Positions 1 through 8,258 of a DNA stretch of 64,000 nt are shown in pieces. The first letter of the stretch is position 1. Each line of letters opens with the position of its first letter. Location: contig JBCAXE010000011.1 in assembly GCA_038534195.1 (NCBI GenBank), forward strand, positions 23,433-87,432. The letters are read 5' to 3'. Under the pieces are notes generated by a model, which saw only the letters and a program-made list of their open reading frames with translations, was not told where the DNA came from and did not search any database. Made by a program: the position numbers and the translations under genes. Source of the DNA: JAJFFW01 sp038534195 (lineage in GTDB: Bacteria > Pseudomonadota > Alphaproteobacteria > Caulobacterales > Parvularculaceae).

Positions 1-675
1 TGTCGCGAGATCGGCATCGAAGGCAAGGAGGTAAATCACGTTGGGCAGATCAGCGACGGATTTGACGAGCTTGAATATCTGTAGCTGCTCGTCTGCGGTG
101 AGCCGGTCAATATCGTCGATGATGACGAGCACCCGTGCGCCTTTGCTAACAAGCGTCGATCCGATTTCATCTTTCACTTTGGTGACCGGTTCGGGCGCGT
201 CGACCGCCTCACCGGTAGTCTTCAATATTTCGCCGATCGCGTTCATCAGTTCATCCGAGAAATGATTTGCTCCGGGCAAAAGCTTCAAGCCGTATTTGAG
301 TGCGGACGTCACGCCGGAAAGCCGGCGCGCATACTTACGAATCGCCTTTTCTGTTTCTTGCGAAATTGCGCCGACGGCGATGGCCAATTCTTCGAAGAAC
401 GCATGGGTTAGTTCTTCCTGTCCCGAGAACCACCAAGGATTGAACTTGACAACAGTAATTTCTTCGCCGTCATCCGTCATATCGTGCTGCACGAAATTGA
501 GTGCTGTCGTTTTGCCGGATCCCCAAGCGCCGTGAATTGCGAAAACGAAACCGCGCGTCGCCGACTGGCTGCGGATTGTGGCCGCAACCATTTTCGCAAA
601 CGGAGCGTAGCCGAGCGCGTCATCGTCGGGATTGAGAACTGGTGCGTCGTCGTAAAGTGGCCGCTTAGTAGGCAT
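1..675 (-). CDS. KAP-family P-loop NTPase, 3' part outside window
   Basis: Minus-strand reading frame from an ATG at 675 runs open to the window edge, giving the first 225 residues. A Walker A motif, GAWGSGKT, lies at residues 49-56, and a Walker B stretch, VLVIIDDIDRL, at about 182-192. The D-D-I-D-R-L form, the KFNPWWFSGQEEL segment after strand 2 and the NVIYLLAFDAD sequence are characteristic of KAP NTPases (STAND-type ATPases). Some KAP proteins are membrane-inserted and several act in phage defence or plasmid maintenance; this piece shows no transmembrane insertion between the two Walker motifs. The gene stands alone at its 5' side, with a 230-bp relatively AT-rich gap before the next gene. 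The family call is firm; the function is not known. Confidence 0.85.
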   Translation of the reverse strand, partial: MPTKRPLYDDAPVLNPDDDALGYAPFAKMVAATIRSQSATRGFVFAIHGAWGSGKTTALNFVQHDMTDDGEEITVVKFNPWWFSGQEELTHAFFEELAIAVGAISQETEKAIRKYARRLSGVTSALKYGLKLLPGANHFSDELMNAIGEILKTTGEAVDAPEPVTKVKDEIGSTLVSKGARVLVIIDDIDRLTADEQLQIFKLVKSVADLPNVIYLLAFDADLAT

Positions 676-905
676 GAAAGATTGCAACCTGTTTTGTGTT
701 ATTCTTAAACAGAACGTAATAGAGAACAGTAACTACAAAAGGCAACAACCTCCTCTTGGTCAACCCAAAGTGGTCGTTCTCCGCTCTAGGTCGTTGTAGG
801 AATTTCCAATTTCTAATGTCCCCATCCGCCCGCCAAAGCGGCATCCAACCCCACGGATCACCTGTCCGCAATCAGCGACGACCCGCCATCCTTCTCGGCC
901 TAGCT

Positions 906-1724
906 CTAATCCCCCAACTTAAAGACGCGGCGCGCTGTTCCTGCGAGGAAGTCCTCTTTCGCCGCGTCGCTAAGGGTTAATCCGCCCAGCCCCTTTAGGC
1001 ATTGGGCGGGCGTGAGCATCGGCCAGTTGGTTCCGAACATCGTGCGGCTAGCGCCGATCCCCTTCATATAGGTGACAAAGTCCGGCGGCAGACGGTGCAG
1101 AGCGTAGGCGGATGTATCTACGTAGAAATTCGGGAATTTGATGGTGAGCGAGGCGACTTCCGCCACCCAGGGGAAGCCCACATGGCCGCCGACGACGGTC
1201 AAGTCTGGAAAGTCGATCAGGACGTCTTCAAGATAGGGGATCGGGCGGCCGGTCTCGGAGGTACGCAGGGGCCCGGTGTGGCCGATCTGCGTGCAGAAGG
1301 GCAGGCCCGCATCGACGCAAGCCGCGTAGACCGGATAATAGCGCCGGTCATTGGGCGGCAGGCCCCATAGCCACGGAACAATCCGCACCCCAACGATCGC
1401 GTCATGGGTGGCCCAGGTCCGGATCGTGCGCACCGCCTCCATGGGCGCGCGCAAATCGACGCTGATAAGGCCGCGAAACCGCGCCGGCGCCGCCTCGATT
1501 TGTGCGGCAAGCTCGTCATTGGTGATGAGATCGCCTTCGGGGCCGTACCAGGCGGAAAGGAACGCCATATCGACGCCCGCCGCGTCCATGGCGGCGAGGG
1601 TGGTCTCAACGCTTGGGCGCGGCGCGTTTTCGTTGCGGCCCGTCCATCGCAATAAGGGCTTCATCCATGATGAGGCGGCCATGCGGTCGGTCGTGATTTG
1701 AGCCCAAACGTCGATGACGCCCAT
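906..1724 (-). CDS. Amidohydrolase 2-type metal-dependent hydrolase (TIM barrel)
   Basis: A 272-residue protein with the layout of the amidohydrolase-related (PF04909) family: an N-terminal MGVIDVWAQ strand where the HxH metal pair would normally sit, a CTQIGHTG segment, a VVGGHVGFPW segment with a conserved His, and FGTNWPM near the C terminus. The usual N-terminal HxH is not obvious (D-V-W-A-Q), so metal binding may be altered. Relatives include decarboxylases and lactonases acting on small organic acids; the substrate here is unknown. The ATG at 1724 is used. The start of the gene is 15 bp from the end of gloB on the same strand, so co-transcription with gloB is likely. Confidence 0.75.
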   Translation of the reverse strand: MGVIDVWAQITTDRMAASSWMKPLLRWTGRNENAPRPSVETTLAAMDAAGVDMAFLSAWYGPEGDLITNDELAAQIEAAPARFRGLISVDLRAPMEAVRTIRTWATHDAIVGVRIVPWLWGLPPNDRRYYPVYAACVDAGLPFCTQIGHTGPLRTSETGRPIPYLEDVLIDFPDLTVVGGHVGFPWVAEVASLTIKFPNFYVDTSAYALHRLPPDFVTYMKGIGASRTMFGTNWPMLTPAQCLKGLGGLTLSDAAKEDFLAGTARRVFKLGD

Positions 1725-1738
1725 GGTGGTTCCTCGTT

Positions 1739-2506
1739 TTAGAAATTGTCCTTACGCGCCCTGATTTCCGCAAACACGTCCACATCGCCCGCCTCCGCCA
1801 TGGCGAGGGCGGCCTTGAGCGAAGGCTCATGGGCGCGCAGGAACGGGTTCGTGGCCCGTTCTTCGGCGATGGTCATCGGCACGGTCGGCTGGTTCTGCGC
1901 GCGCGCGGCGTCGATGTCTTTGGCGCGGGCCTTCAAGGCCGCGTTTTCGGGATCGACGGTCAGGGCGAAGCGCGCGTTCGCCTGCGTATATTCGTGGGCG
2001 CAATAGAGTTTTGTCTCCGGCGGCCAGGCGGCGATGGCGGAAAGCGACGCCCACATTTGCGCCGGGGTTCCTTCAAAGAGGCGCCCGCATCCGAGCGCGA
2101 AGATCGTGTCGCCCACGAACGCGGCTTTGTCGGCCTCGAAGTGATAGACGATGTGGCCGAGCGTGTGTCCCGGCGTTTCGCGGATCGTCGCGACGCTATC
2201 GCCAAGATTGAAGCGGTCGCCGTCGCCGACGGCGCGGTCGACGCCGGGAATTTTATCGGTCTCGCCGCGCGGCGCGATGATTTTGCAGTCCCACTGCTTT
2301 TTCAGCGCTTCATTGCCGCCGGCGTGATCCCAATGGTGGTGGGTGTTCAGAATATAGTCGAGCGACCAGCCCTCCGCCTCCAGCGCCTCGTTGATGGCGT
2401 TGACGTCCGGCGTATCGATGGCGGCGGTGCGGCCGGACGCGGCGTCGTGAATGAGGTAGCCGTAATTATCGGCGAGGCAGGGGAACTGGCGAATTTCCAA
2501 CGGCAT
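1739..2506 (-). CDS. gloB: Hydroxyacylglutathione hydrolase (glyoxalase II)
   Basis: A 255-residue metallo-beta-lactamase-fold enzyme that hydrolyses S-lactoylglutathione to glutathione and D-lactate in the cytosol, the second step of methylglyoxal detoxification. The THHHWDH metal motif is at residues 55-61; His114 (TPGHTLGH), Asp133 (VGDTIF) and His171 (CAHEYT) complete the binuclear site. The reading frame extends further upstream, but the ATG at 2506 (MPLEIRQFPC) matches the usual GloB N terminus and length. It is divergent from the methyltransferase gene at 2602, an arrangement I recall as common in alphaproteobacteria, and is followed on the same strand by the amidohydrolase. Confidence 0.93.
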   Translation of the reverse strand: MPLEIRQFPCLADNYGYLIHDAASGRTAAIDTPDVNAINEALEAEGWSLDYILNTHHHWDHAGGNEALKKQWDCKIIAPRGETDKIPGVDRAVGDGDRFNLGDSVATIRETPGHTLGHIVYHFEADKAAFVGDTIFALGCGRLFEGTPAQMWASLSAIAAWPPETKLYCAHEYTQANARFALTVDPENAALKARAKDIDAARAQNQPTVPMTIAEERATNPFLRAHEPSLKAALAMAEAGDVDVFAEIRARKDNF

Positions 2507-2601
2507 CGGCGGGGTCCTTAAGGAGGTGTTAATGCTGGGCCCCAATATGATACAGCCGAACGCCGCGCCTGCGCAAAGGCGGGCGCACCGCCGGGACGAC
2601 C

Positions 2602-3363
2602 ATGCGTACTGATATTCTCGATCTGCATCGCTTCTATGAAAGCCCTCTCGGCCGTAAGGCGGCGGGCTTCATCGCGGCGCGCCTGCGCGAGGCGTGGGGC
2701 GAGGCGCAGCATATGCGGATCGGCGGGTTCGGGTTCGCAAGCCCTTATCTTGAAGCGTTCCCACAAGCCGAACGGCGCCTGAGCTTCGCGCCCGGCGGCC
2801 AGGGCGTGATCCGCTGGGCCCAATCAGGGGCGGCCGGCGCGCCGAACAGCGCGAGCCTTATTCCGGAAACGCGTTGGCCGTTGCCGGACGCCTCGCTTGA
2901 CCGGATTATCGTCGCCCACGGGCTTGAAGAAACCGGCGATCCGCGGCGGCTTATGCGGGAGATCTGGCGGGTCCTGTCGCCGGAGGGCCGCGTCATTATC
3001 GTCGCCTCGCACCGGCGCGGCGTCTGGTCGACGCTCGACGTGTCGCCTTTTGCAGCGGGCCGGCCCTTTTCCAAACGCCAGCTGACGCGGCTTTTGGAAG
3101 AGGCCACCTTCGGCGATATCCGATCATCGGGCGCGCTATATTTTCCGCCGGTCAATTCGCGTTTTCTGTTGCGCGCGGCCGCTTCTTGGGAACGCGCCGG
3201 CGCGCGCATCTGGCCGGGCTTGTGCGGCGTCTTGCTGGCGGATGCGTCGAAAAGTCTGGCGGCGCCGGTGGGCAAAGTGGTCACCGACGGCGTGCGCATT
3301 CAGCGCCGCGCCGGCGTGCGCGCTGCGCCGGCGCCCGGCGCCAGCTTCGAAGGCGGCGCGTAG
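2602..3363 (+). CDS. Class I SAM-dependent methyltransferase-like protein
   Basis: A 253-residue protein resembling the type 11 methyltransferases (PF08241) found beside gloB in alphaproteobacteria. The core LPDASLDRIIVAHGLEE segment (strand 4 region) followed by REIWRVLSPEGRVIIVA is typical of SAM methyltransferases. The classic glycine-rich SAM loop near the N terminus is poorly conserved (MRIGGFGFASPYL), so catalytic activity is uncertain. The C-terminal quarter is basic and low in complexity. The ATG at 2602 opens right after the divergent gloB promoter region. It precedes hisC by about 95 bp and may share a transcript with it. Confidence 0.75.
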   Translation: MRTDILDLHRFYESPLGRKAAGFIAARLREAWGEAQHMRIGGFGFASPYLEAFPQAERRLSFAPGGQGVIRWAQSGAAGAPNSASLIPETRWPLPDASLDRIIVAHGLEETGDPRRLMREIWRVLSPEGRVIIVASHRRGVWSTLDVSPFAAGRPFSKRQLTRLLEEATFGDIRSSGALYFPPVNSRFLLRAAASWERAGARIWPGLCGVLLADASKSLAAPVGKVVTDGVRIQRRAGVRAAPAPGASFEGGA

Positions 3364-3457
3364 CGGTCTAATTTGCGATCGGCTTTGCGCCTTGAGCCGC
3401 TATGAACGGCTCGGTATACCCAAAAGCTCGCAAGCAATCGCAAAAAGGCCGCCGCCC

Positions 3458-4549
3458 ATGACGACACCGACGCCCCGTCCCGGCATTCTCGACATCGCGC
3501 CCTACGTGCCCGGCGGCGCGCAAGCGCCCGGCGCTCAGAAGATTTACAAGCTGTCGTCGAATGAATCCGCTCTTGGCGCCAGCGAAAAGGCGATCGACGC
3601 CTATCGGCGCGCCGGCGATGAGCTTCATCTCTACCCGGACGGCAGCGCTGGAAAACTGCGCGAGAAAATCGCTAGTCTGCACGGACTTGACGCCAGTCGC
3701 ATTGTTTGCGGCGCCGGCTCGGATGAAATTCTGCAATTGTTGACGCGCGCCTATCTCGGGCCCGGTGACAATATCATCCAGACAGATCACGGTTTTCTTG
3801 TTTATGCGCTGGCCGCAAAATCATGCGGCGGCGAGGTGCGTTTCGCGCCGGAGCGCGATCTTATCGCCGATGTGGACGAGATATTGAAACTTGTGGACGA
3901 GCGAACGCGCCTCGTCTTTGTGGCCAATCCGAATAACCCGACGGGCACTTATATTCCGTTTTCAGAAATCCGGCGTCTGCGGTCTGAATTACGCGAGGAT
4001 ATTATCTTGGTCATCGACGCTGCGTATGCAGAATATATGGACGAGGCCGATTATGAGGCGGGCGAGACGCTTGTGGATGAGCATGATAATGTGGTCATGA
4101 CACGGACATTTTCCAAGATCTACGGCCTTGGCGGCGTCCGGCTTGGCTGGGGTTATTTCCCGGCGGCGATCGCCGATGTGATCAACCGTATCCGCGGCCC
4201 GTTTAATGTGAATGCGCCTTCCATCGCCGCCGGTGTCGCCGCGCTCGACGATCAGGACTTTGTCGCCCGTAACAAAGCCTTCAACAAAGAAGAGCGGGAC
4301 TTTCTCGCGCAACAGCTCGGCGGCATGGGACTTCATTTCAAACCGAGCTTCGGTAATTTCATTCTCGTTCAGTTTCCGGACGCGCCCGGCAAGTCCGCGA
4401 CGGAGATCCAATCCTTTTTGCGGGAACATGGCGTGATCGTCCGCGAGATGGCCGCTTATAAACTACCCGATTGGCTGCGGATTTCGGTTGGGCCCAAGGA
4501 GGCCAATCGCGCATTGGTCGATCTCCTGAACCAGAAATTTGGTGCGTGA
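3458..4549 (+). CDS. hisC: Histidinol-phosphate aminotransferase
   Basis: A 363-residue fold-type I PLP aminotransferase that converts imidazole-acetol phosphate plus glutamate to histidinol phosphate; in alphaproteobacteria it often also transaminates aromatic keto acids. The NPNNPTG motif is at residues 157-163, Asp and Tyr PLP contacts in VIDAAYAEY at about 185-193, and the Schiff-base lysine is Lys220 in TFSKIYGLGG. RLGWG and the C-terminal LRISVG arginine bind the carboxylate. The open frame runs upstream to 3242, but the ATG at 3458 gives the normal N terminus (RPGILDIAPYVPG). It overlaps the next gene by GTGA, so it is translationally coupled to a TyrA-type dehydrogenase. This pairing suggests work in tyrosine and phenylalanine synthesis as well as histidine. 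Confidence 0.93.
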   Translation: MTTPTPRPGILDIAPYVPGGAQAPGAQKIYKLSSNESALGASEKAIDAYRRAGDELHLYPDGSAGKLREKIASLHGLDASRIVCGAGSDEILQLLTRAYLGPGDNIIQTDHGFLVYALAAKSCGGEVRFAPERDLIADVDEILKLVDERTRLVFVANPNNPTGTYIPFSEIRRLRSELREDIILVIDAAYAEYMDEADYEAGETLVDEHDNVVMTRTFSKIYGLGGVRLGWGYFPAAIADVINRIRGPFNVNAPSIAAGVAALDDQDFVARNKAFNKEERDFLAQQLGGMGLHFKPSFGNFILVQFPDAPGKSATEIQSFLREHGVIVREMAAYKLPDWLRISVGPKEANRALVDLLNQKFGA

Positions 4550-5475
4550 GCGATCAGCCGACACTCCGCTATGGCCGGGTTGCGCTGATCGGCGCCGGGC
4601 TCATCGGGTCGTCGCTGGCGCGCGCGCTACGCGCCCGGGACCTTGCCGATCACATCTTGGGCTATGATGCGGACGCGGCGGTCGCCCGACGCGCCGCGGA
4701 GATCGGCGTCATCGACGAAGCGGCGCCGAGCCTGGCGGCGGCCGTTGAAAGCGCTGACCTCATCATCATCGCAACGCCTGTGGGCGCTATCGGCGACGTT
4801 TTGAAAGCGCTGGACGGCGCGGCTCCTGAAGGAACGCTCGCCATTGACGTCGGCTCCGTTAAAGGCGCGGTTTGCGCGGCGGCGGAGGCGGCGTCCCGTT
4901 TACATTTTGTGCCGTGCCATCCTGTTGCGGGTACGGAACAATCGGGCCCCGACGCTGGGTTCGCCTCCCTGTTTGACGGCCGGTGGTGTATCCTGACGCC
5001 GCTGGCGCGCGCCGACGATGCTTACAAGGCGGCGGTGGACGAAGCGGCGACGCTGTGGCGCGCGGTGGGCGCTGACGTTGAAATCATGGACGCCGCTCAC
5101 CACGATCTGGCGCTCGCGGTGACAAGTCATTTGCCGCACTTGATAGCGTTTACGCTTGTGGGCGCCGCGGATGATCTGGAGACGGTGGCCGAAGCGGAGA
5201 TCGTGAAATATTCCGCAGGCGGTTTTCGCGATTTCACGCGCATCGCCGCATCCGATCCGGTGATGTGGCGCGATGTATTTCTCAGCAACAAAGACGCTGT
5301 CCTTGAGGTGCTCGGCCGTTTCTCTGAGGAGTTGAGCGTCCTGCAGCGAGCCATCCGCTGGGGCGACGCCGACGCGCTGGAAAAATCATTCTCTCGCGGA
5401 CGCGCCTTGCGCCGGGCCATCGTCGAAGCGGGGCAGGAGACAGACGCGCCGAACTTCGGCCGCGATAGCGATTAA
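4546..5475 (+). CDS. tyrC: Prephenate/arogenate dehydrogenase family protein
   Basis: A 309-residue NAD(P)-dependent dehydrogenase for the oxidative decarboxylation of prephenate or arogenate in tyrosine synthesis. The Rossmann motif GAGLIG is at residues 16-21, followed by IIIATPVGAI, DVGSVKG and CHPVAGTEQSG, all hallmarks of the TyrA family; AVTSHLPHLIAF lies in the helical C-terminal domain. The start is taken as GTG at 4546, overlapping the hisC stop (GTGA); the frame upstream lies inside hisC. No ACT or chorismate mutase domain is attached, so the enzyme is monofunctional. Whether prephenate or arogenate is preferred cannot be read here. Confidence 0.9.
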   Translation: MSDQPTLRYGRVALIGAGLIGSSLARALRARDLADHILGYDADAAVARRAAEIGVIDEAAPSLAAAVESADLIIIATPVGAIGDVLKALDGAAPEGTLAIDVGSVKGAVCAAAEAASRLHFVPCHPVAGTEQSGPDAGFASLFDGRWCILTPLARADDAYKAAVDEAATLWRAVGADVEIMDAAHHDLALAVTSHLPHLIAFTLVGAADDLETVAEAEIVKYSAGGFRDFTRIAASDPVMWRDVFLSNKDAVLEVLGRFSEELSVLQRAIRWGDADALEKSFSRGRALRRAIVEAGQETDAPNFGRDSD

Positions 5476-5598
5476 GCTGCGCCGTTCCCATTCTCGTGAA
5501 GAAGCCGCCCTTGTAAGCGGCAGGGCGAACCAAAAGATCGAAGCTTTCAGATCAGGATCGAAATCAGCGGCGAAGGCGCCGAAAAAGGAGAATTCACA

Positions 5599-6210
5599 AT
5601 GGATACGTTTGAGGCGATTACGAGCAGACGCTCGATCAAGGAATTCGACAAAGATCACCGTTTCACGCCCGAAGAGGAAGAGAAGTTGCTCAAAGCCGCA
5701 ATCCAGGCGCCCACGAGCTTCAATATTCAGCACTGGCGGTTCGTTATTCTGCGCGACCCGGCGTTGCGCGCGCGCATCCGCACTGAATTCGGAAACGACC
5801 AGGCGCAGATGACCGATGCGTCTTTGTTGCTGCTGATGACCGCGGACATGAAGGCGTGGGCGAAATCGCCGGAGCGCTATTGGCGCAACGCGCCGGAAGA
5901 GGTGTCGAACTTGCTCGTTAACTGGATGGGCCCCTTCCATGAGGGGCGCGACTGGCTCCAGCGCGACGAGGCCCAGCGCTCGATCGGCATGGCGATGGAA
6001 AACCTGATGCTCGCCGCCACCGACATGGGGTACGCCTCATGTCCCATGATTGGTTTCGATATCGAAGCGGTCGCCAATCTCGTTAACTTACCCGATGACC
6101 ATGTGATGGGACCGATGGTCGCCATCGGCAAAGGAACGAAGGCGCCCTGGCCGAAGCCGGGGCAGCTTCCGTTGAGCGAAATCATCGTCGAGAACAGATT
6201 CAAGGATTAG
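5599..6210 (+). CDS. Nitroreductase family flavoprotein
   Basis: A 203-residue FMN-dependent NAD(P)H oxidoreductase of the nitroreductase superfamily. The N-terminal ITSRRSIKEFD gives the Arg-Arg-Ser FMN phosphate contact; APTSFNIQHWRFVIL is the second FMN motif. The C-terminal MGPMVAIGKGTKAPWPK is the usual VAIG-type strand. A good AAAAAGGAG ribosome site lies 8-9 nt before the ATG at 5599. Members reduce quinones, nitroaromatics or act in specialised dehydrogenation; the substrate is unknown. It is a single gene, followed by the regulated promoter of the DUF2157 operon. Confidence 0.88.
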   Translation: MDTFEAITSRRSIKEFDKDHRFTPEEEEKLLKAAIQAPTSFNIQHWRFVILRDPALRARIRTEFGNDQAQMTDASLLLLMTADMKAWAKSPERYWRNAPEEVSNLLVNWMGPFHEGRDWLQRDEAQRSIGMAMENLMLAATDMGYASCPMIGFDIEAVANLVNLPDDHVMGPMVAIGKGTKAPWPKPGQLPLSEIIVENRFKD

Positions 6211-6223
6211 AATCCAGGCCTTA

Positions 6224-6280
6224 TGAACGCTGTTCATTTATCTTGACATTGTTCGTCGAGCGAATTATGAACAACGTTCA
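6224..6280 (+). promoter_or_regulatory. Promoter with two TGAAC-N3-GTTCA operators
   Basis: A TTGACA -35 box at 6243-6248 is followed by a 17-nt spacer and a TATGAA -10 box at 6266-6271. Two palindromes of form TGAAC-N3-GTTCA lie at 6224-6236 (centre GCT) and 6268-6280 (centre AAC); the first sits upstream of the -35 box and the second covers the -10 box and predicted start point. The same operator occurs three times beside the TetR gene near 43.4 kb, and 6268-6280 is identical to 43372-43384. Repression of the DUF2157 operon by that TetR protein is the natural inference. Confidence 0.75.
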
Positions 6281-6303
6281 CGAAGGGTTGAGGAGGCTTG
6301 ACT

Positions 6304-7446
6304 GTGCGGAAAAGCGGCTATCTGAAGCGTCTCGAGGGCGACCTCAAGCGCTGGGTTGAGCAAGGCCTCATTGACACGGGGCTGCGCGATCGTCTCGCCG
6401 CCGATGCGGCGGCGCACGACCGGGTCGCCGGCGGCGGCTCCAGTCCGATTCTCGCCGTGTTGGCGATGGCGGCTTTCATCGTCGGCGTTTTGGCGGTAGT
6501 CGCGGCCAACTGGTCGAATCTGGGCGGCTATGCGCGGTTGGCGTTAGCGTTCGGTGCTCTCGGCGCGGCCATTATGACGTCGGGCGCCTTGTCGAAACGC
6601 GGCTCAGTTCTGCCCGCGTCATTATCGGCCTTGCTCGGCGCGGCGCTCTTCGGCGCCGGGATTATCACCATCGGCCAGCTTTACCATTCCGGCGCTTCCA
6701 CCTCGTCTTTCTATTCGGCGTGGGCGATCGGCGCCGGCGCCATCGCCGCGCTGTTGGGCTCTTCTCTGGCGGCGGCTTTCGCGGCCGCGCTCGGGATCGT
6801 CTGGACACTGACCCATGCCGGCGACGCCGCGCCTGTTTTTGTTGACGGCGTAAAGCTGTCGGCGCCGCTTTGGGCCCCGGTCTTGTGGGCGGGCCTTGGG
6901 GCGCTCGCGGTCGCCCGGCGCTCCCTCGGTCTCGTCCACGTGATTGCGATCGGCGTCGTCTTCTGGGTCTCTATGATCCTCGCTGATTGGTACGAAGTAC
7001 GCTCCAGCGTTTATTTCTCGTTGTTCCTCGCAATTTTCTGGGGCGGGGTCGCCGCCGCTGCGGAAGGTGTCGTGCGCGCCACGAACCTATGGGCTACACG
7101 GACGATCGCCGGTTGGGCCGCGTGGACCGCGAGCGGCGCGCTCGTCTCGGCGGCGGCGTTCGAGCGCGTCAAGCCGGTCTTTTTCACCGAGCTTGATCTG
7201 GCCACAATTTCACTTGCGATCTTTAGCGCCCTGACCGCCTATGGCGCAGCGCCCGGGCGGCGTTGGCTGCGCGGCGCGGGCGTCGCCGGATTCATCGCCA
7301 CAGCCCTCATCTTTTTCACGCTCGCCGACAGTCTGATGACCGCAGGCGTGACGCTGATCATCTTCAGCATCGCCCTGGCCGGCCTGATTATCGCCACCAA
7401 CCGGATGCTGACGCGGGCCCGCGCAGCAGCAGGAGAAGCGCAATGA
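6304..7446 (+). CDS. DUF2157 multi-pass membrane protein
   Basis: A 380-residue inner membrane protein. The first 40 residues are soluble (RLEGDLKRWVEQGLIDTGL), as in DUF2157 proteins, followed by about ten hydrophobic segments through the rest. The start is taken as GTG at 6304 because AGGAGG at 6291-6296 is 7 nt upstream; a TTG at 6298 would be too close. It ends in an ATGA overlap with the GDYXXLXY gene. DUF2157 and GDYXXLXY pairs are widespread but functionally uncharacterised; here the operator they share with pspA points to envelope stress. Confidence 0.85.
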   Translation: MRKSGYLKRLEGDLKRWVEQGLIDTGLRDRLAADAAAHDRVAGGGSSPILAVLAMAAFIVGVLAVVAANWSNLGGYARLALAFGALGAAIMTSGALSKRGSVLPASLSALLGAALFGAGIITIGQLYHSGASTSSFYSAWAIGAGAIAALLGSSLAAAFAAALGIVWTLTHAGDAAPVFVDGVKLSAPLWAPVLWAGLGALAVARRSLGLVHVIAIGVVFWVSMILADWYEVRSSVYFSLFLAIFWGGVAAAAEGVVRATNLWATRTIAGWAAWTASGALVSAAAFERVKPVFFTELDLATISLAIFSALTAYGAAPGRRWLRGAGVAGFIATALIFFTLADSLMTAGVTLIIFSIALAGLIIATNRMLTRARAAAGEAQ

Positions 7447-8255
7447 CACAGCCGCATGAAAAGACCGTCCGTTGGCCTTTGCTTCGCGCCCTGATCGCTT
7501 TCCTCCTGGTCGCCGGGTTTCTGGTGTTCTCGCTCTTTCGCGCCGAAGCCGCGCGCACAGAGGGCGCTGAGGTTATCTTGGAAACGCGCCCCATCGATCC
7601 GCGCGATCTCTTTTTCGGTCACTTTGCGACGCTCGGTTATAATGTTGAGAGCGTACCTCTCAAGCCGCTCGCCAGCGCTGAGACGCTCGCGGCTCTTGCG
7701 CCCGAAGAGGGCGACTATTCCCGCACGAGCGACGCTTATGTGGCGCTTGCGCCGAAGGGCCGCTTTCATGAAGTCATATTGTTGACCGACGATCTGGCCG
7801 AAGCCGCCGCCGCCGGCGTACCCTTAAAAGTGAAAGCTACCCTCAGGCGCGGCGCGCGGTGTAAAGGGGAAAGTAAGATCGACGGCGTCTGCCCGGTCAC
7901 AGTGTCGGCGAAATTTGATCTGCCGGCTCGCTATTATGCCGAAAAGGAAACAGCGCTCGCCCTGCAACAAAAATCGCGGGCGGCGGGCGAGCGGCGCCGG
8001 GCGGAGCAAAACTATCAACGTTGCCTCGAACGGCGTGCGCGGGCGCAGGAAAATCCGGACGCGCCGCCTTCGCCCGCATGCGAAGCGCCGCCTGCTGACG
8101 ACGGCGCTGACCTGCGCTTCGGTGTCATCTTATCGGTCTCGGATAAGGGCGAGGCGGTGATCAAGGGGCTCGAATTCGACGATCAGCGCGTGATCGATAC
8201 GCTTGGCGGTCCGCGCCTCACGCTCGTTCGCGAAAAACCACCGTCAACGGAATAA
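7443..8255 (+). CDS. GDYXXLXY-domain membrane-anchored protein
   Basis: A 270-residue protein with one N-terminal membrane anchor (about residues 11-31, LLRALIAFLLVAGFLVFSLF) and a periplasmic domain. The segment DPRDLFFGHFATLGYNV at about residues 50-66 is the family signature (G-x-F-x-x-L-x-Y, here H and F replacing D and Y). A long charged stretch with paired Cys (ARCKG, DGVCPVT, RCLERR, SPACEA) follows. The ATG at 7443 overlaps the DUF2157 stop (ATGA), indicating translational coupling. It ends 3 bp from the convergent spoVR gene. The molecular role is unknown. Confidence 0.85.
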   Translation: MTQPHEKTVRWPLLRALIAFLLVAGFLVFSLFRAEAARTEGAEVILETRPIDPRDLFFGHFATLGYNVESVPLKPLASAETLAALAPEEGDYSRTSDAYVALAPKGRFHEVILLTDDLAEAAAAGVPLKVKATLRRGARCKGESKIDGVCPVTVSAKFDLPARYYAEKETALALQQKSRAAGERRRAEQNYQRCLERRARAQENPDAPPSPACEAPPADDGADLRFGVILSVSDKGEAVIKGLEFDDQRVIDTLGGPRLTLVREKPPSTE

Positions 8256-8258
8256 CGC

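Noticed and set aside
700..725. Possible LexA-like box GAAC-N-GAAC upstream of the KAP gene
   Set aside because: The spacer is 8 nt, whereas the alphaproteobacterial LexA site is GTTC-N7-GTTC, so it does not fit.
1829..2521. Long plus-strand frame of 230 codons across gloB
   Set aside because: Antisense shadow of gloB, whose metal motifs are intact on the other strand.
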